Part shown: piece by piece, positions 25,176 to 34,296 of the stretch | Layout: each line of letters begins with the position of its first letter | Numbering within the stretch: position 1 is the first letter of the stretch | Assembly: GCF_000423645.1 (NCBI RefSeq) | Contig: NZ_AUIJ01000003.1 | Coordinates: 62,001 to 126,000 of the forward strand | Length of the DNA: 64,000 nucleotides | Direction: 5' to 3' | Origin: Sediminimonas qiaohouensis DSM 21189 | GTDB lineage: Bacteria; Pseudomonadota; Alphaproteobacteria; Rhodobacterales; Rhodobacteraceae | Position numbers and translations under genes: made by a program | Notes under the pieces: model-generated | What the model was told of the DNA's origin: nothing | Databases searched by the model: none | Seen by the model: the letters and a program-made list of their open reading frames with translations, nothing else

Positions 25176-25575
25176 GAGCGTGATGGCGTTGGTCCTTTTG
25201 TGCGTGCTCCGTTCTGTCGAAGCACAGCAAACCGCCAACGGCACCCAAAAGCTGCAAATTTTGTACCGGACCTGATTTTCTTGCTGAATTATTGCGCGAT
25301 TCACCGGCTGGGGCGCTAAAAATTCATCACTCTCGCGGTGCGCCGCGCGATCACCAGGTCAAGCATTTGCCGGACATGCTGCATTGCGGCAACGTTCGGG
25401 GGCCTCGATCCGCGGGGCGTCTGGAAACAGGGAAAGGGTGTGTGACGGCCGCCCGTCTGAACCACGAAAACGGTCGCCACACGAAATGCAACGCAAAGCG
25501 TCGCGGGGAGTACGCTAAGTGATCGCGCCTTGATGCGCAATCGCACTGGCCCGCCCCGCGCGGAAAGAAGAAAAA
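25176..25575. other. Divergent ureD/urtA promoter region
   Basis: About 400 bp between the first genes of the urease and urea-transport operons. It must hold both promoters and probably nitrogen-control sites. I saw no clear NtrC site or sigma-54 element by eye and no gene; an open frame on the minus strand extends the ureD frame to 25304. Confidence 0.5.
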
Positions 25576-26859
25576 ATGACGAAACTTACCAAATGCATGT
25601 TCACCGCCGCCGCCTTGGGGGCGATGGCCGCACCCGCTAGCGCGCAGGATTGCCCGGTCAAGGTGGGCGTTCTCCATTCGCTGTCGGGTACGATGGCGAT
25701 CTCTGAGACGACGTTGAAGGACACCATGCTGATGCTGATCGATCAGCAGAACGCCGCGGGCGGCGTGCTGGGCTGCGAGATCGAGCCGGTGGTGGTCGAT
25801 CCCGCCTCTGACTGGCCGCTATTCGCCGAGAAGGCGCGCGAGTTGCTGACCGTGCAGGAGGTCGACGTGATCTTCGGCAGCTGGACCAGTGTTAGCCGCA
25901 AATCCGTGCTCCCCGTCATTGAAGAGCTCAACGGCCTGATGTTCTACCCCGTGCAATACGAGGGCGAGGAAAGCTCAAAGAACGTCTTCTACACCGGCGC
26001 CGCGCCGAACCAGCAGGCGATTCCGGCGGTCGATTACTTCCTCGAAGAGCTGGGCATCGACAAGTTCGCGCTGCTGGGCACCGACTATGTCTATCCGCGC
26101 ACCACCAACCAGATCCTGCAATCCTACCTGCAGGACAACGGCATCCCCGAGGAGGACATTTTCGTCAACTACACGCCGTTCGGCCATTCCGACTGGTCGA
26201 CCATCGTGTCGGACGTGCAGGAACTGGCGGCCGGCGGTGGCAATGTCGGCGTGATCTCGACCATCAACGGCGACGCCAACGTGGGCTTCTACAAGGAACT
26301 CGCCGCCTCTGGCGTGGACGCCGCGGACATCCCCGTGGTCGCCTTCTCGGTCGGCGAAGAGGAACTGTCAGGCTTCGACACCGAGAACCTGGTCGGACAC
26401 CTGGCCGCGTGGAACTACTTCATGTCCGCCGAAACGCCCGAGAACGAGGCGTTCATCGATAGCTGGCACGCCTTCATCGGCGACGAAAGCCGCGTGACCA
26501 ATGACCCGATGGAGGCCCATTACATCGGGTTCAACATGTGGATCCAGGCGGTCGAGGCCGCGGGCACCACCGACGTGGATACCGTGCGCGCGGCGATGTA
26601 CGGCCAGACCGTGCCCAACCTCACCGGAGGCACCGCCGAGATGCTGCCGAACCACCACCTGACCAAGCCGGTGCTGATCGGCGAGATCCAGGCCGACGGG
26701 CAGTTCGACATCATCAGCAAGACCGACGAGGTCCCCGGCGATGCATGGACGGACTTCCTGCCCGACTCTGCGAAGCTGGTCTCGAACTGGCCGGAACTGG
26801 GCTGCGGCATGTACGACAGCACTTCCGAGTCCTGCGTTCAGATCAAGTCGAACTACTGA
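25576..26859 (+). CDS. urtA: Urea ABC transporter substrate-binding protein
   Basis: 427 residues. An N-terminal signal peptide (KCMFTAAALGAMAAPASAQD) leads to a type I periplasmic binding fold. Motifs typical of UrtA are GVLHSLSGTMAISETTLKD, DPASDWPLFAEKA, FGSWTSVSRKSVLPV and FYPVQYEGEESSKNVFYTGA. The end CGMYDSTSESC matches UrtA proteins. It captures urea for the UrtBC channel and UrtDE ATPases. First gene of urtABCDE, divergent from the urease operon. Confidence 0.96.
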   Translation: MTKLTKCMFTAAALGAMAAPASAQDCPVKVGVLHSLSGTMAISETTLKDTMLMLIDQQNAAGGVLGCEIEPVVVDPASDWPLFAEKARELLTVQEVDVIFGSWTSVSRKSVLPVIEELNGLMFYPVQYEGEESSKNVFYTGAAPNQQAIPAVDYFLEELGIDKFALLGTDYVYPRTTNQILQSYLQDNGIPEEDIFVNYTPFGHSDWSTIVSDVQELAAGGGNVGVISTINGDANVGFYKELAASGVDAADIPVVAFSVGEEELSGFDTENLVGHLAAWNYFMSAETPENEAFIDSWHAFIGDESRVTNDPMEAHYIGFNMWIQAVEAAGTTDVDTVRAAMYGQTVPNLTGGTAEMLPNHHLTKPVLIGEIQADGQFDIISKTDEVPGDAWTDFLPDSAKLVSNWPELGCGMYDSTSESCVQIKSNY

Positions 26860-26913
26860 TCCGTGGCCGGGGCGCGGACGATCCGCGCCCCGGTGCTCTT
26901 TCGGAGGGCTCTC

Positions 26914-28866
26914 ATGCTTCGCTTCATCATGCTGGCGCTGGTCTGTGCCGTTCTGCTGCCGGTCACGGGCCGGGCGCAGGATCTTCAGAAGGTCCTGCAA
27001 TCCCACCACGCGGAGGTCGCCGATCCGGGCCGGCGCACCGTGGGCGTGGTGCTCGACGATCTGCTGGCCTCGGGGCTGCCGGGCGTTCAGACGTTTCTTG
27101 AACGCTGGCAGGACAAGGAAGTCGCGGTTCGTGTGTCCGACGGGCAATTCTTCTATGCCGAGGAAGCCGAGGACGACACCTACACGCTCTTCGCCATCCC
27201 TGGCGCGGAAACGGTCCGAACCGGCGTGTCCAGGGACGCCATCGAAGAGGTCAAGCCCAACGGCGGCGTGCGTCGCGAGATCCGCAATGCCCTTGTGGTG
27301 TTCCAGCTTTCCGATCCGGACATCGAAAAGCGCCGCGATGCCGTTCAGGCGATCGGCCGGTCCCTGAAACCCTCGCACCTGAAGTCATTGCAGGCCGCGA
27401 TACCCGGCGAGACCGATCCGGCCCTGAAGGCCCGCAAGACCAGGCTGGCCGCCTACTTGGTCGCGCGCTACGGCAAGGTGGCCGATGCGCGGATCGCCGC
27501 GATCGCGGGGCTGTCGGACGACATCAGCGTCGAAACCCGCGCGGTCCTGAGCCAGATCCTCGAAGCGCGCCCCGGCGTAGCCGAAGCACTGCCGCGCGAT
27601 GCCAACATCGCCCGGGTGCTTGAGCCGGGATCGGATGATCTGAGCCGCGCCGAGGCGTACGCGCGGTTGGTGGACGCGGGGCGCGCACGCGCCGTGGTCA
27701 ACGCTGCGGACATCCGCGACGCGCTCGCGGCCCGCATCGACGGCGCGCGGGTGGGTGGCGTGCCGGTCGCGCAACTGGACACGCAGGCGGCCCGCGTGCG
27801 CGCCTACAAGGTGCTGGCGACGGATGGTGCGGTGCCGCCGCTGGTCACGCCCGCCGAGCAGGCCCGCGCGTTGCAGGAGCACGTATTCTTCGAGGTCTAC
27901 CGCGAGGTCGACAGCCGCATCACCGACGCCGCACGCGACGCGCAGGCGTCCGTCGCCATGCGCCTCGCCGCGGGCAAGGCGGTGGATCTGACCCTCGACG
28001 CGATGTCGCTGGCGTCGATCTATTTCCTCGCGGCGATCGGGCTGGCCATCACCTTTGGCGTTATGGGGGTAATCAACATGGCGCACGGCGAATTCATCAT
28101 GATGGGGGCCTATACCGGCTACCTCGTGCAACTTGTCGTGCCCGACTACACGCTATCGCTGGTTGTCGCGCTGCCGCTGGCCTTCGCCGTGACCTTCGGC
28201 GCCGGCGTCGCGATGGAGCGGCTGGTGATCCGCTGGCTCTATCACCGGCCGCTTGAGACGTTGCTGGCCACCTTCGGCATCTCGATTGCGCTACAGCAGC
28301 TGGCCAAGAACATCTTTGGCACGCAGGCGCGGCCGCTGACCTCGCCGGGGTGGCTGGACGGCGCGCTCGTGATCAACGACGTGATACAGATCAGCTATAT
28401 CCGCATCGCGATCTTCGTTCTGGCGCTGCTGTTCCTCGGGCTGCTGCTGTTCGTGCTCAACCGCACGCGGCTGGGCCTCGAGGTGCGCGCGGTCACTCAG
28501 AACCGCGGCATGGCCGCCTCGATGGGGATCAACCCCGACCGCATCAACATGCTGACCTTCGGGCTGGGCTCGGGCATCGCAGGGATCGCCGGGGTGGCGA
28601 TCGGGCTTTATGCCAAGGTGACCTCGGAAATGGGGCAGGACTACATCGTACAAAGCTTCATGACGGTGGTCGTGGGCGGTGTCGGTAACGTCTTTGGCGC
28701 GCTGGCGGGGGCCACGATGATCGGCTTCTTCCAGAAGGGGATCGAGTGGTTCAACCCGTCGAACACGCTGGCGGCGCAGACCTACATGATCCTTTTCATC
28801 ATCCTGTTCATACAGGTCCGGCCCAAGGGCATCATGGCCCTCAAGGGCCGCGCCGCAGGAGACTGA
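26914..28866 (+). CDS. urtB: Urea ABC transporter permease UrtB
   Basis: 650 residues. About 370 residues of N-terminal extracytoplasmic region with a signal-like start (LRFIMLALVCAVLLPVTG) precede a LivH-type permease of about 290 residues with some eight membrane segments, including ITFGVMGVINMAHGEFIMMG and LGLEVRAVTQNRGMAASMGI. Such an N-terminal extension is usual for proteobacterial UrtB. The ATG at 26914 follows GGAGGGCTCTC and is preferred to the in-frame start at 26863. It forms the pore with UrtC. Confidence 0.95.
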   Translation: MLRFIMLALVCAVLLPVTGRAQDLQKVLQSHHAEVADPGRRTVGVVLDDLLASGLPGVQTFLERWQDKEVAVRVSDGQFFYAEEAEDDTYTLFAIPGAETVRTGVSRDAIEEVKPNGGVRREIRNALVVFQLSDPDIEKRRDAVQAIGRSLKPSHLKSLQAAIPGETDPALKARKTRLAAYLVARYGKVADARIAAIAGLSDDISVETRAVLSQILEARPGVAEALPRDANIARVLEPGSDDLSRAEAYARLVDAGRARAVVNAADIRDALAARIDGARVGGVPVAQLDTQAARVRAYKVLATDGAVPPLVTPAEQARALQEHVFFEVYREVDSRITDAARDAQASVAMRLAAGKAVDLTLDAMSLASIYFLAAIGLAITFGVMGVINMAHGEFIMMGAYTGYLVQLVVPDYTLSLVVALPLAFAVTFGAGVAMERLVIRWLYHRPLETLLATFGISIALQQLAKNIFGTQARPLTSPGWLDGALVINDVIQISYIRIAIFVLALLFLGLLLFVLNRTRLGLEVRAVTQNRGMAASMGINPDRINMLTFGLGSGIAGIAGVAIGLYAKVTSEMGQDYIVQSFMTVVVGGVGNVFGALAGATMIGFFQKGIEWFNPSNTLAAQTYMILFIILFIQVRPKGIMALKGRAAGD

Positions 28867-28869
28867 TCC

Positions 28870-30120
28870 ATGCCCGACCAAGCGACACCCACCAGACCCT
28901 TCGCCGCGCGCCACCCTTCGGTGCTGTGGTTCATCGCGGCGCTGGCGCTGTTCACCCTCGGCGTGACCGTGCTGTCCGAGGCGACGGGCGTCGGGCTGAT
29001 ATCGACCTCCTTCGTCAAGACGCTGGGCAAGATGCTGTGCCTGTGCCTTGTGGCCATCGCGATGGATGTGGTTTGGGGCTATTGCGGGATCCTCAGCCTC
29101 GGCCACTTCGCGTTCTTCGGGCTGGGCGGTTATGCCATCGGCATGTGGCTGATGTATGCCCGGACCGAGCAGATCGTGCTTGACCAGATGACCAACGAGG
29201 TGCTGCCGCCCACCGGGACCGAGATCAAGGATGCCATCGGCGCGCAGATCTTCGGCGTGGTGGGCGCCACCGACTTCCCGGTGATCTGGGCATTTTCGCA
29301 CAGCCTGACACTGCAACTGCTGATGGTGGTGCTCGTGCCGGGGCTGCTGGCGCTGGTTTTTGGCTGGCTGGCCTTTCGCGCGCGGGTCGCGGGGGTCTAC
29401 CTGTCGATCCTCACGCAGGCGATGACGCTGGCACTGGCGCTTTACCTGTTTCAAAACGACAGCGGGCTGCGCGGAAACAACGGCCTGTCGGGGCTGCAGA
29501 ACCTGCCCGGGCTTGAAAGCGTGCCGCAGGCGCAGGTTTCGATCTGGTTCTTCTGGGGGTCGGCGCTGGCGCTGGGGTTGGGATACCTGCTGTTTGCCTG
29601 GGTGGTCTCGGGCAAGATAGGCAGCGTCATCCGGGGCATCCGCGACGACGAGGCGCGCGTGTGTTTCCTTGGCTACAATGTCGAGGGTTACAAGCTGTTC
29701 GTGTTCACCCTGACGGCGGTGGTCGCCGGGGTCGGCGGCGCACTCTATTACCCGCAGGCGGGCATCATCAACCCCGCCGAGGTGGCGCCGATCGCGTCGA
29801 TTTACCTGGCCGTCTGGGTGGCCATCGGCGGGCGGGGGCGGCTTTACGGCGCCGTCATCGGCGCGGCGCTGGTGTCGGTGCTGTCAAGCTGGTTCACCGG
29901 GGGCGGCGCGCCTGATGTCGATTTGGGCGTTTACACGATCCGCTGGACCGACTGGTGGCTGGTGCTGCTCGGCGTGGGCTTCGTGGCGGTCACGCTGTTC
30001 TTTCCCAAGGGCATCGGCGGGCTGTTCGACCTTGTCGCGCACCGCGTCGCGCCGGTGCGCGTGGGCGACTACGGCCCCGATGACGGCGCAAAACGCAAGG
30101 AAGAGGGGCCTGCCGAATGA
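28870..30120 (+). CDS. urtC: Urea ABC transporter permease UrtC
   Basis: 416 residues, LivM-type permease with about nine membrane helices. Typical stretches are VWGYCGILSLGHFAFFGLG and YLSILTQAMTLALALYLFQND, then GNNGLSGLQNLPG and IRDDEARVCFLGYNVEGYKL (EAA-like cytoplasmic loop). It starts three bases after urtB and its stop overlaps urtD (ATGA). Confidence 0.95.
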   Translation: MPDQATPTRPFAARHPSVLWFIAALALFTLGVTVLSEATGVGLISTSFVKTLGKMLCLCLVAIAMDVVWGYCGILSLGHFAFFGLGGYAIGMWLMYARTEQIVLDQMTNEVLPPTGTEIKDAIGAQIFGVVGATDFPVIWAFSHSLTLQLLMVVLVPGLLALVFGWLAFRARVAGVYLSILTQAMTLALALYLFQNDSGLRGNNGLSGLQNLPGLESVPQAQVSIWFFWGSALALGLGYLLFAWVVSGKIGSVIRGIRDDEARVCFLGYNVEGYKLFVFTLTAVVAGVGGALYYPQAGIINPAEVAPIASIYLAVWVAIGGRGRLYGAVIGAALVSVLSSWFTGGGAPDVDLGVYTIRWTDWWLVLLGVGFVAVTLFFPKGIGGLFDLVAHRVAPVRVGDYGPDDGAKRKEEGPAE

Positions 30121-30857
30121 ACACGCTTCTGGAGGTTTCCGGCGTCTCCGTCAGTTTTGATGGGTTCCGCGCCATCAACAACCTGTCGCTGCAAATAGCC
30201 GAGCCCGAGCTGCGCGCGGTGATCGGCCCCAACGGGGCAGGCAAGACCACCTTCATGGACATCGTCACTGGTAAAACCCGGCCCGATACCGGCCGCGTCC
30301 TGTGGGGCGAGAAAAGCGTCTCGTTGCTGTCGATGTCCGAAAGCCGGATCGCGCGCGCCGGGATCGGGCGCAAGTTCCAGAAACCGACGGTGTTCGAGGC
30401 GCAAACCGTGCGCGAGAACCTCGCGATGGCGCTGCGCAACCCGCGCGGTCCGTTCAAGGTGCTGTTCTACCGCGAGGGCAGCGCCGCAGCCGGGCGCATC
30501 GCGGCGCTGGCCGACGAGATCGGGCTTTCGGATGCGCTACAGCGTCCCGCCGGTGAGCTCAGCCACGGGCAGAAACAATGGCTGGAGATCGGTATGTTGC
30601 TGGCGCAAGAGCCGCGCCTGTTGCTGGTGGACGAGCCGGCGGCCGGCATGACGCTGATCGAGCGCGAGCGCACCACCGAGTTGCTGCAGCGCGCGGCCCG
30701 GACCCGCGCGGTGATCGTGGTCGAACACGACATGGACTTCGTGCGCCGCCTGGGCTGCAAGGTCACGGTGCTGCACGAGGGCGCGGTGCTGGCGGAAGGC
30801 TCACTCGACCATGTCACGCAGAACCGCGACGTGATCGACGTTTACCTGGGGCGATAA
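30117..30857 (+). CDS. urtD: Urea ABC transporter ATPase UrtD
   Basis: 246 residues. Walker A IGPNGAGKTTFMDIVTG is near residue 37, the ABC signature appears as ELSHGQKQWLEIGMLLAQ and Walker B as LLLVDEPAAGMT, with the switch His in VVEHDMDFV. It pairs with UrtE to power urea import. Its start overlaps urtC by four bases and urtE follows after four. Confidence 0.96.
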   Translation: MNTLLEVSGVSVSFDGFRAINNLSLQIAEPELRAVIGPNGAGKTTFMDIVTGKTRPDTGRVLWGEKSVSLLSMSESRIARAGIGRKFQKPTVFEAQTVRENLAMALRNPRGPFKVLFYREGSAAAGRIAALADEIGLSDALQRPAGELSHGQKQWLEIGMLLAQEPRLLLVDEPAAGMTLIERERTTELLQRAARTRAVIVVEHDMDFVRRLGCKVTVLHEGAVLAEGSLDHVTQNRDVIDVYLGR

Positions 30858-30861
30858 ACCG

Positions 30862-31557
30862 ATGCTGGAAACACGCGACTTGACCCTTCATTACGGCCAG
30901 AGCCAGATCTTGCACGGCATCGACATGACGGCACCGACCGGGGCCGTCACCGTCGTGATGGGCACCAATGGCGTGGGCAAGACCAGCCTGCTCAAGGCCA
31001 TTTCGGGGCGGCACCCGGCCAGCGGCGGCCGCCTGTCACTGGCCGGGCAGGAGTTGCGCGGCCTCACCGCCTATGCCGCGGCGCGGGCCGGCATCGCCTA
31101 TGTCCCGCAGGGGCGCGACATTTTCCCGCTGCTGAGCGTACGCGAAAACCTCGAGACGGGCTTTGCCTGCCTCGATCGGGCCGAGCGGCGCGTGCCCGAT
31201 CAGATATTCGAGCTGTTCCCGGTCCTTGCCGAAATGGCCAACCGGCGCGGTGGCGATCTGTCCGGTGGCCAACAGCAACAGCTTGCCATCGCCAGGGCGC
31301 TGATCACGCGGCCCCGTCTTTTGCTGCTGGATGAGCCCACCGAGGGCATTCAGCCCAACATCATCCAGCAGATCGGCGAGGTGATCGAATACCTGCGTGA
31401 CCAAGGCGACATGGCGATCGTGCTGGTTGAGCAATACTTCGACTTCGCCTATGGCCTCGCCGACGGATTTTACGTGCTCGAACGCGGCACGGTCCGCCTG
31501 AAGGGGCCAAAGCGCGATCTGTCCAAGGACGATCTGCGCGCCGCTGTCTCGGTCTGA
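30862..31557 (+). CDS. urtE: Urea ABC transporter ATPase UrtE
   Basis: 231 residues, LivF-type. Walker A MGTNGVGKTSLLKAISG, signature DLSGGQQQQLAIARALIT, Walker B LLLLDEPTEGIQPNIIQQI and VLVEQYFDFAYGLADGFYVL are typical of UrtE. It ends the urt operon, followed by a strong hairpin at 31695-31732. Confidence 0.96.
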   Translation: MLETRDLTLHYGQSQILHGIDMTAPTGAVTVVMGTNGVGKTSLLKAISGRHPASGGRLSLAGQELRGLTAYAAARAGIAYVPQGRDIFPLLSVRENLETGFACLDRAERRVPDQIFELFPVLAEMANRRGGDLSGGQQQQLAIARALITRPRLLLLDEPTEGIQPNIIQQIGEVIEYLRDQGDMAIVLVEQYFDFAYGLADGFYVLERGTVRLKGPKRDLSKDDLRAAVSV

Positions 31558-31694
31558 TCCGGACCCAGTGCGTGACCTATCAAAGTGCCGAGGCCGGGGC
31601 ATCGGCAGCGTTCGCAACATAGGTTCCGATAGTGGCACCCTCGGACACGGGGACCTTCACACCATCAACAAACCCTTTCTAGGGCCAACCAAAC

Positions 31695-31732
31695 GAAGGA
31701 GGGGACACAACGGTGGTTGCGTCCCCTCCTTC
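31695..31732. terminator. Strong 12-bp hairpin between urtE and the curli genes
   Basis: GAAGGAGGGGAC (31695-31706) pairs perfectly with GTCCCCTCCTTC (31721-31732) over a 14-base loop. No T-run follows on either strand. It sits between convergent operons and probably ends both transcripts. Confidence 0.6.
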
Positions 31733-31767
31733 ATGGCGCTGTCTTGCGCGTGTTTGCTGCGCGTCAT

Positions 31768-32187
31768 TTATTTCCATCCATACTGGATCAGCATGCCGGT
31801 CCCGCCATTGCCGCGCTGGTTGACGTGGCCGCTTGCGCCGTCGCCGAACTGGAAGATGCCATAGGCGTTTCCGTTGCCCGACTGGCGCAGGGACGCGTCG
31901 TGACCGTCGCCCTCTTGATGGACGGCGCCGTAATTTCCATTGCCGCGCTGGCCGATGGCGGCGGCATTGCCGTTGCCGCGCTGGTTGACGTTGGCCGCCT
32001 GCTTGGCGTTCTGGACAACGGCATAGATGCCCAGGCCGACGCGCATGGCGCGTTCCTCTTCGGCGTTGCGGGGGGTAAGTTCCACGCTCAGGTTGCCGCC
32101 GGCCTGGGCCGGGGCAGTAAGCCCGCCCGACAGGGCAAGCCCGGCTGCGAATGCGATGGCGGAAAATGTGCTGATGACGGGTTTCAT
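31768..32187 (-). CDS. Curlin-repeat protein (CsgA/CsgB-like)
   Basis: 139 residues. A signal peptide (ISTFSAIAFAAGLALSGGLT, ending APAQA) precedes curlin-type repeats: VNQRGNGNAAAIG, QRGNGNYGAVH, QEGDGHDASLR, QSGNGNAYGIF, QFGDGASGHVN, QRGNGGTGMLI. The Q-x-G-x-G-N pattern builds the beta-solenoid of curli amyloid fibres outside the cell. It is the last gene of a three-gene set; whether it is the major (CsgA) or nucleator (CsgB) subunit cannot be told by eye. The start is the Met of MKPVIST, about 50 codons into the curlin frame's open stretch. Confidence 0.85.
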   Translation of the reverse strand: MKPVISTFSAIAFAAGLALSGGLTAPAQAGGNLSVELTPRNAEEERAMRVGLGIYAVVQNAKQAANVNQRGNGNAAAIGQRGNGNYGAVHQEGDGHDASLRQSGNGNAYGIFQFGDGASGHVNQRGNGGTGMLIQYGWK

Positions 32188-32234
32188 ATCGTGTCTCCCT
32201 TGGATCTGGTTGGTGAGGTGGCGCGCGCGGCCGA

Positions 32235-32648
32235 TCACAGATCGGTCGTGCCGCGGTGGTCGGTGCAGGTCAGTGTCTGGCCCTGCCAGTCAAGCGACAG
32301 CTCGGCGCTATACTGCGCGCGGTTGCCGCCAAGCGTGGCCTGGCCAAGCTCGGCCGGGCGGCGCGGCGCCGCCGAAAAGCGGCCCGACTGATCAATCATC
32401 GCCGAGCCAGTAGTGCCGACCCGGTTGATGGTCATCCGGTACGTGCCTTCGACGGCATGATCGGCGTGAACGCGGGCGCGGTAAGTCAGGCTGCTGCCCG
32501 ACTGGCTGACCGCGATCTCGCAGCGAACCGGCCCGTTTTCGGCCGTGTGGCCTGAGCCGGATCCGCCGCTAGCCGATGCGAACGCGGCGGCCGAAAGGCC
32601 AAGCGCGCAAGCGGCGGCGAGGGCGGTATGGGGTGTGAAGGGTATCAT
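32235..32648 (-). CDS. csgH: Curli assembly inhibitor CsgH
   Basis: 137 residues. A signal peptide (MIPFTPHTALAAACALGLSA) is followed by a single beta-rich domain with RCEIAVSQSGSSLTYRARV, HADHAVEGTYRMTINRVG, MIDQSGRFSA and LGQATLGGNRAQYSAELSL, and a terminal CTDHRGT, so the two Cys can form the family disulphide. This matches alphaproteobacterial CsgH, a periplasmic protein that blocks premature curlin polymerisation. It lies between the two curlin genes, 47 and 62 bp away. The start is the ATG at 32648, within a longer open frame. Confidence 0.85.
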   Translation of the reverse strand: MIPFTPHTALAAACALGLSAAAFASASGGSGSGHTAENGPVRCEIAVSQSGSSLTYRARVHADHAVEGTYRMTINRVGTTGSAMIDQSGRFSAAPRRPAELGQATLGGNRAQYSAELSLDWQGQTLTCTDHRGTTDL

Positions 32649-32710
32649 GGCGTATCTCCCTTGGTGAGGTGTCGGGGGCGGCGCAGGTACCGCCGCCCCG
32701 GCGAGCGGGC

Positions 32711-33151
32711 TCAGTCCTGCACGATGACGGCGACGTTGCCGTTTCCGCGCTGCGTGCTCTGGGCGCTGTTGCCGTGGCCGGCCTGGATCACGCCGACGGC
32801 GTTGCGGCGGCCGCGCTGATCGACTTCGGCGTCGTTGTGGCCGCCGAATTGCGCGACACCGGCAATGTTGTCGCTGCCGCGCTGATCGGTATCGACCGTG
32901 TTGCGATGGCCGCGCTGGCCGACGACGGTGCGGTTGTGGTTGCCGTCCTGGGTGTTGATCGAGGTGTTGCTCCAGCCGTCCTGATAAACCGACAGGCGCT
33001 GGCCGTGGCCCGACTGTGCGCCACCGACGGCGTTGCCGGCGCCCCACTGCTCGATGACAACGGAGTTGCCACCTGCTGCGGCAGCGGTGGCAAAGCCGGC
33101 CCCCATCATCAGGGTAAAGGCGGCGGTGCGAATGGTGGTTGTGATGGTCAT
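32711..33151 (-). CDS. Curlin-repeat protein (CsgA/CsgB-like)
   Basis: 146 residues. A signal peptide (TTTIRTAAFTLMMGAGFATA) leads into irregular curlin repeats such as VIEQWGAGNAVGG, AQSGHGQRLSV, YQDGWSNTSIN, QRGHRNTVDT, QRGSDNIAGVA, QFGGHNDAEV, QRGRRNAVGVI and QRGNGNVAVIV. It has more charged and divergent repeats than the other curlin here, which might mark it as the nucleator. It is the first gene of the curli cluster on this strand. Confidence 0.82.
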   Translation of the reverse strand: MTITTTIRTAAFTLMMGAGFATAAAAGGNSVVIEQWGAGNAVGGAQSGHGQRLSVYQDGWSNTSINTQDGNHNRTVVGQRGHRNTVDTDQRGSDNIAGVAQFGGHNDAEVDQRGRRNAVGVIQAGHGNSAQSTQRGNGNVAVIVQD

Positions 33152-33468
33152 TGGTCTGTCTCCCGTGGGTAAAAGGTTTCCGATTTCTCCCGACCCGGCG
33201 CTGTGTGCCTGCCTTTCGTGGCGTGTCGTGGCCTGCGCCGTGTCGATAACCAAACCTTGCCCCGGGCTGCCCCAGATACCCAATATCGCCGCCATGCCAT
33301 CCGATAGCCGCGCCGGTGTTAGCTGATCACAGGGCCTGTCGGGGATCGTGTTATTCGATGACAAACCCGCGCAATGCGTTGATTTTCCGCCATTCCAACT
33401 GCCATGCGAAAGGCGGTCGCGGCCGGTTTGATCTTGGCTCCTGTATCGGCAAGGGCTATCTACCGACC
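33152..33468. other. Intergenic region between curlin and rhomboid genes
   Basis: 317 bp with divergent genes on both sides, so it holds both promoters. I see no gene, no strong inverted repeat and no recognisable operator. Frames open into it are extensions of the flanking genes. Confidence 0.4.
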
Positions 33469-34128
33469 ATGACCGCTTCATCCCCAAGAGACCGGCAACC
33501 GCCCCGACAAGCGCCGCAGGCCGGTGCGCCGGGGTTCCTGTGGATCCTCGTGGGCATCATGACTGCGATCGAAGTGATTCTAAGTCTTTCGCAGTCTGGC
33601 GTTTTCGGGTCGGAGAGCCTGAGATGGCCCGCCTTCGTATTTGGGGCATTCTGGCAGCCGGTTTTTTCTGGCGCGACATCGCCGGCCTATCCCGGCCAGA
33701 CCGTTCTGATGTTCATCACCTACGCCTTCTTGCATGGCGGGTTCATGCACCTTGCCCTGAATAGCGTCATCCTGCTGTCGCTGGGAAAACTCATTTCGAT
33801 GCAGATTGGCGCGGCCAGGACGCTTTTGGTGCTGTTCCTTGCGGCTGTCGGGGGCGCGGCATGTTTCGGGTTTTTGTCCTCCGGCGCCGGACCGATGATC
33901 GGAGCCTCCGGCGCAGCCTTCGGCTTGATCGGCCTGTGGCAAGCCGCGGAATACCGGATGCGGCGGCAATCTGGTTTGGCGGTGCAGCCGGTTCTCATGG
34001 CAATCCTGGCACTTGTCGCCGCCAATGTCGCCTTGTTCGCTTTCCTCTCTGGTGGCCTCGCCTGGCAGGCTCACCTCGGCGGATGGATCGTCGGCTGGCT
34101 TTCAGGGCACAGCTTCGCACGGCGCTGA
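33469..34128 (+). CDS. Rhomboid-family intramembrane serine protease
   Basis: 219 residues with about six membrane helices after a Pro-rich cytoplasmic start. HGGFMHLALNSVILLSLG is the conserved H-x-x-x-N region of helix 2, GPMIGASGAAFGLIG holds the GxSG catalytic Ser, and WQAHLGGWIVGWLSG the catalytic His. It cleaves membrane proteins within or near the bilayer; its substrate is unknown. The ATG at 33469 is chosen; an upstream in-frame Met at 33316 would add an unlikely basic leader. Confidence 0.88.
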   Translation: MTASSPRDRQPPRQAPQAGAPGFLWILVGIMTAIEVILSLSQSGVFGSESLRWPAFVFGAFWQPVFSGATSPAYPGQTVLMFITYAFLHGGFMHLALNSVILLSLGKLISMQIGAARTLLVLFLAAVGGAACFGFLSSGAGPMIGASGAAFGLIGLWQAAEYRMRRQSGLAVQPVLMAILALVAANVALFAFLSGGLAWQAHLGGWIVGWLSGHSFARR

Positions 34129-34296
34129 CGGACGCCGAGGTCTGGCGCGTGGCACTGCCGCCGTCTTTCACGGCGGCCACTACCTGCCCCACGCACGCAA
34201 CAGCATTGCCAGACGCATCCACCGATCCATATTGCAAGGGACGACACACCCGAACGCCACAACTGATAAGACAGCCAACGCAGAGGGAGACCCGAA

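Noticed and set aside
31900-33100. Q-G-N repeats read as a CRISPR or tandem DNA repeat
   Set aside because: The periodicity follows curlin protein repeats in frame; the DNA units are not identical and there are no spacers.
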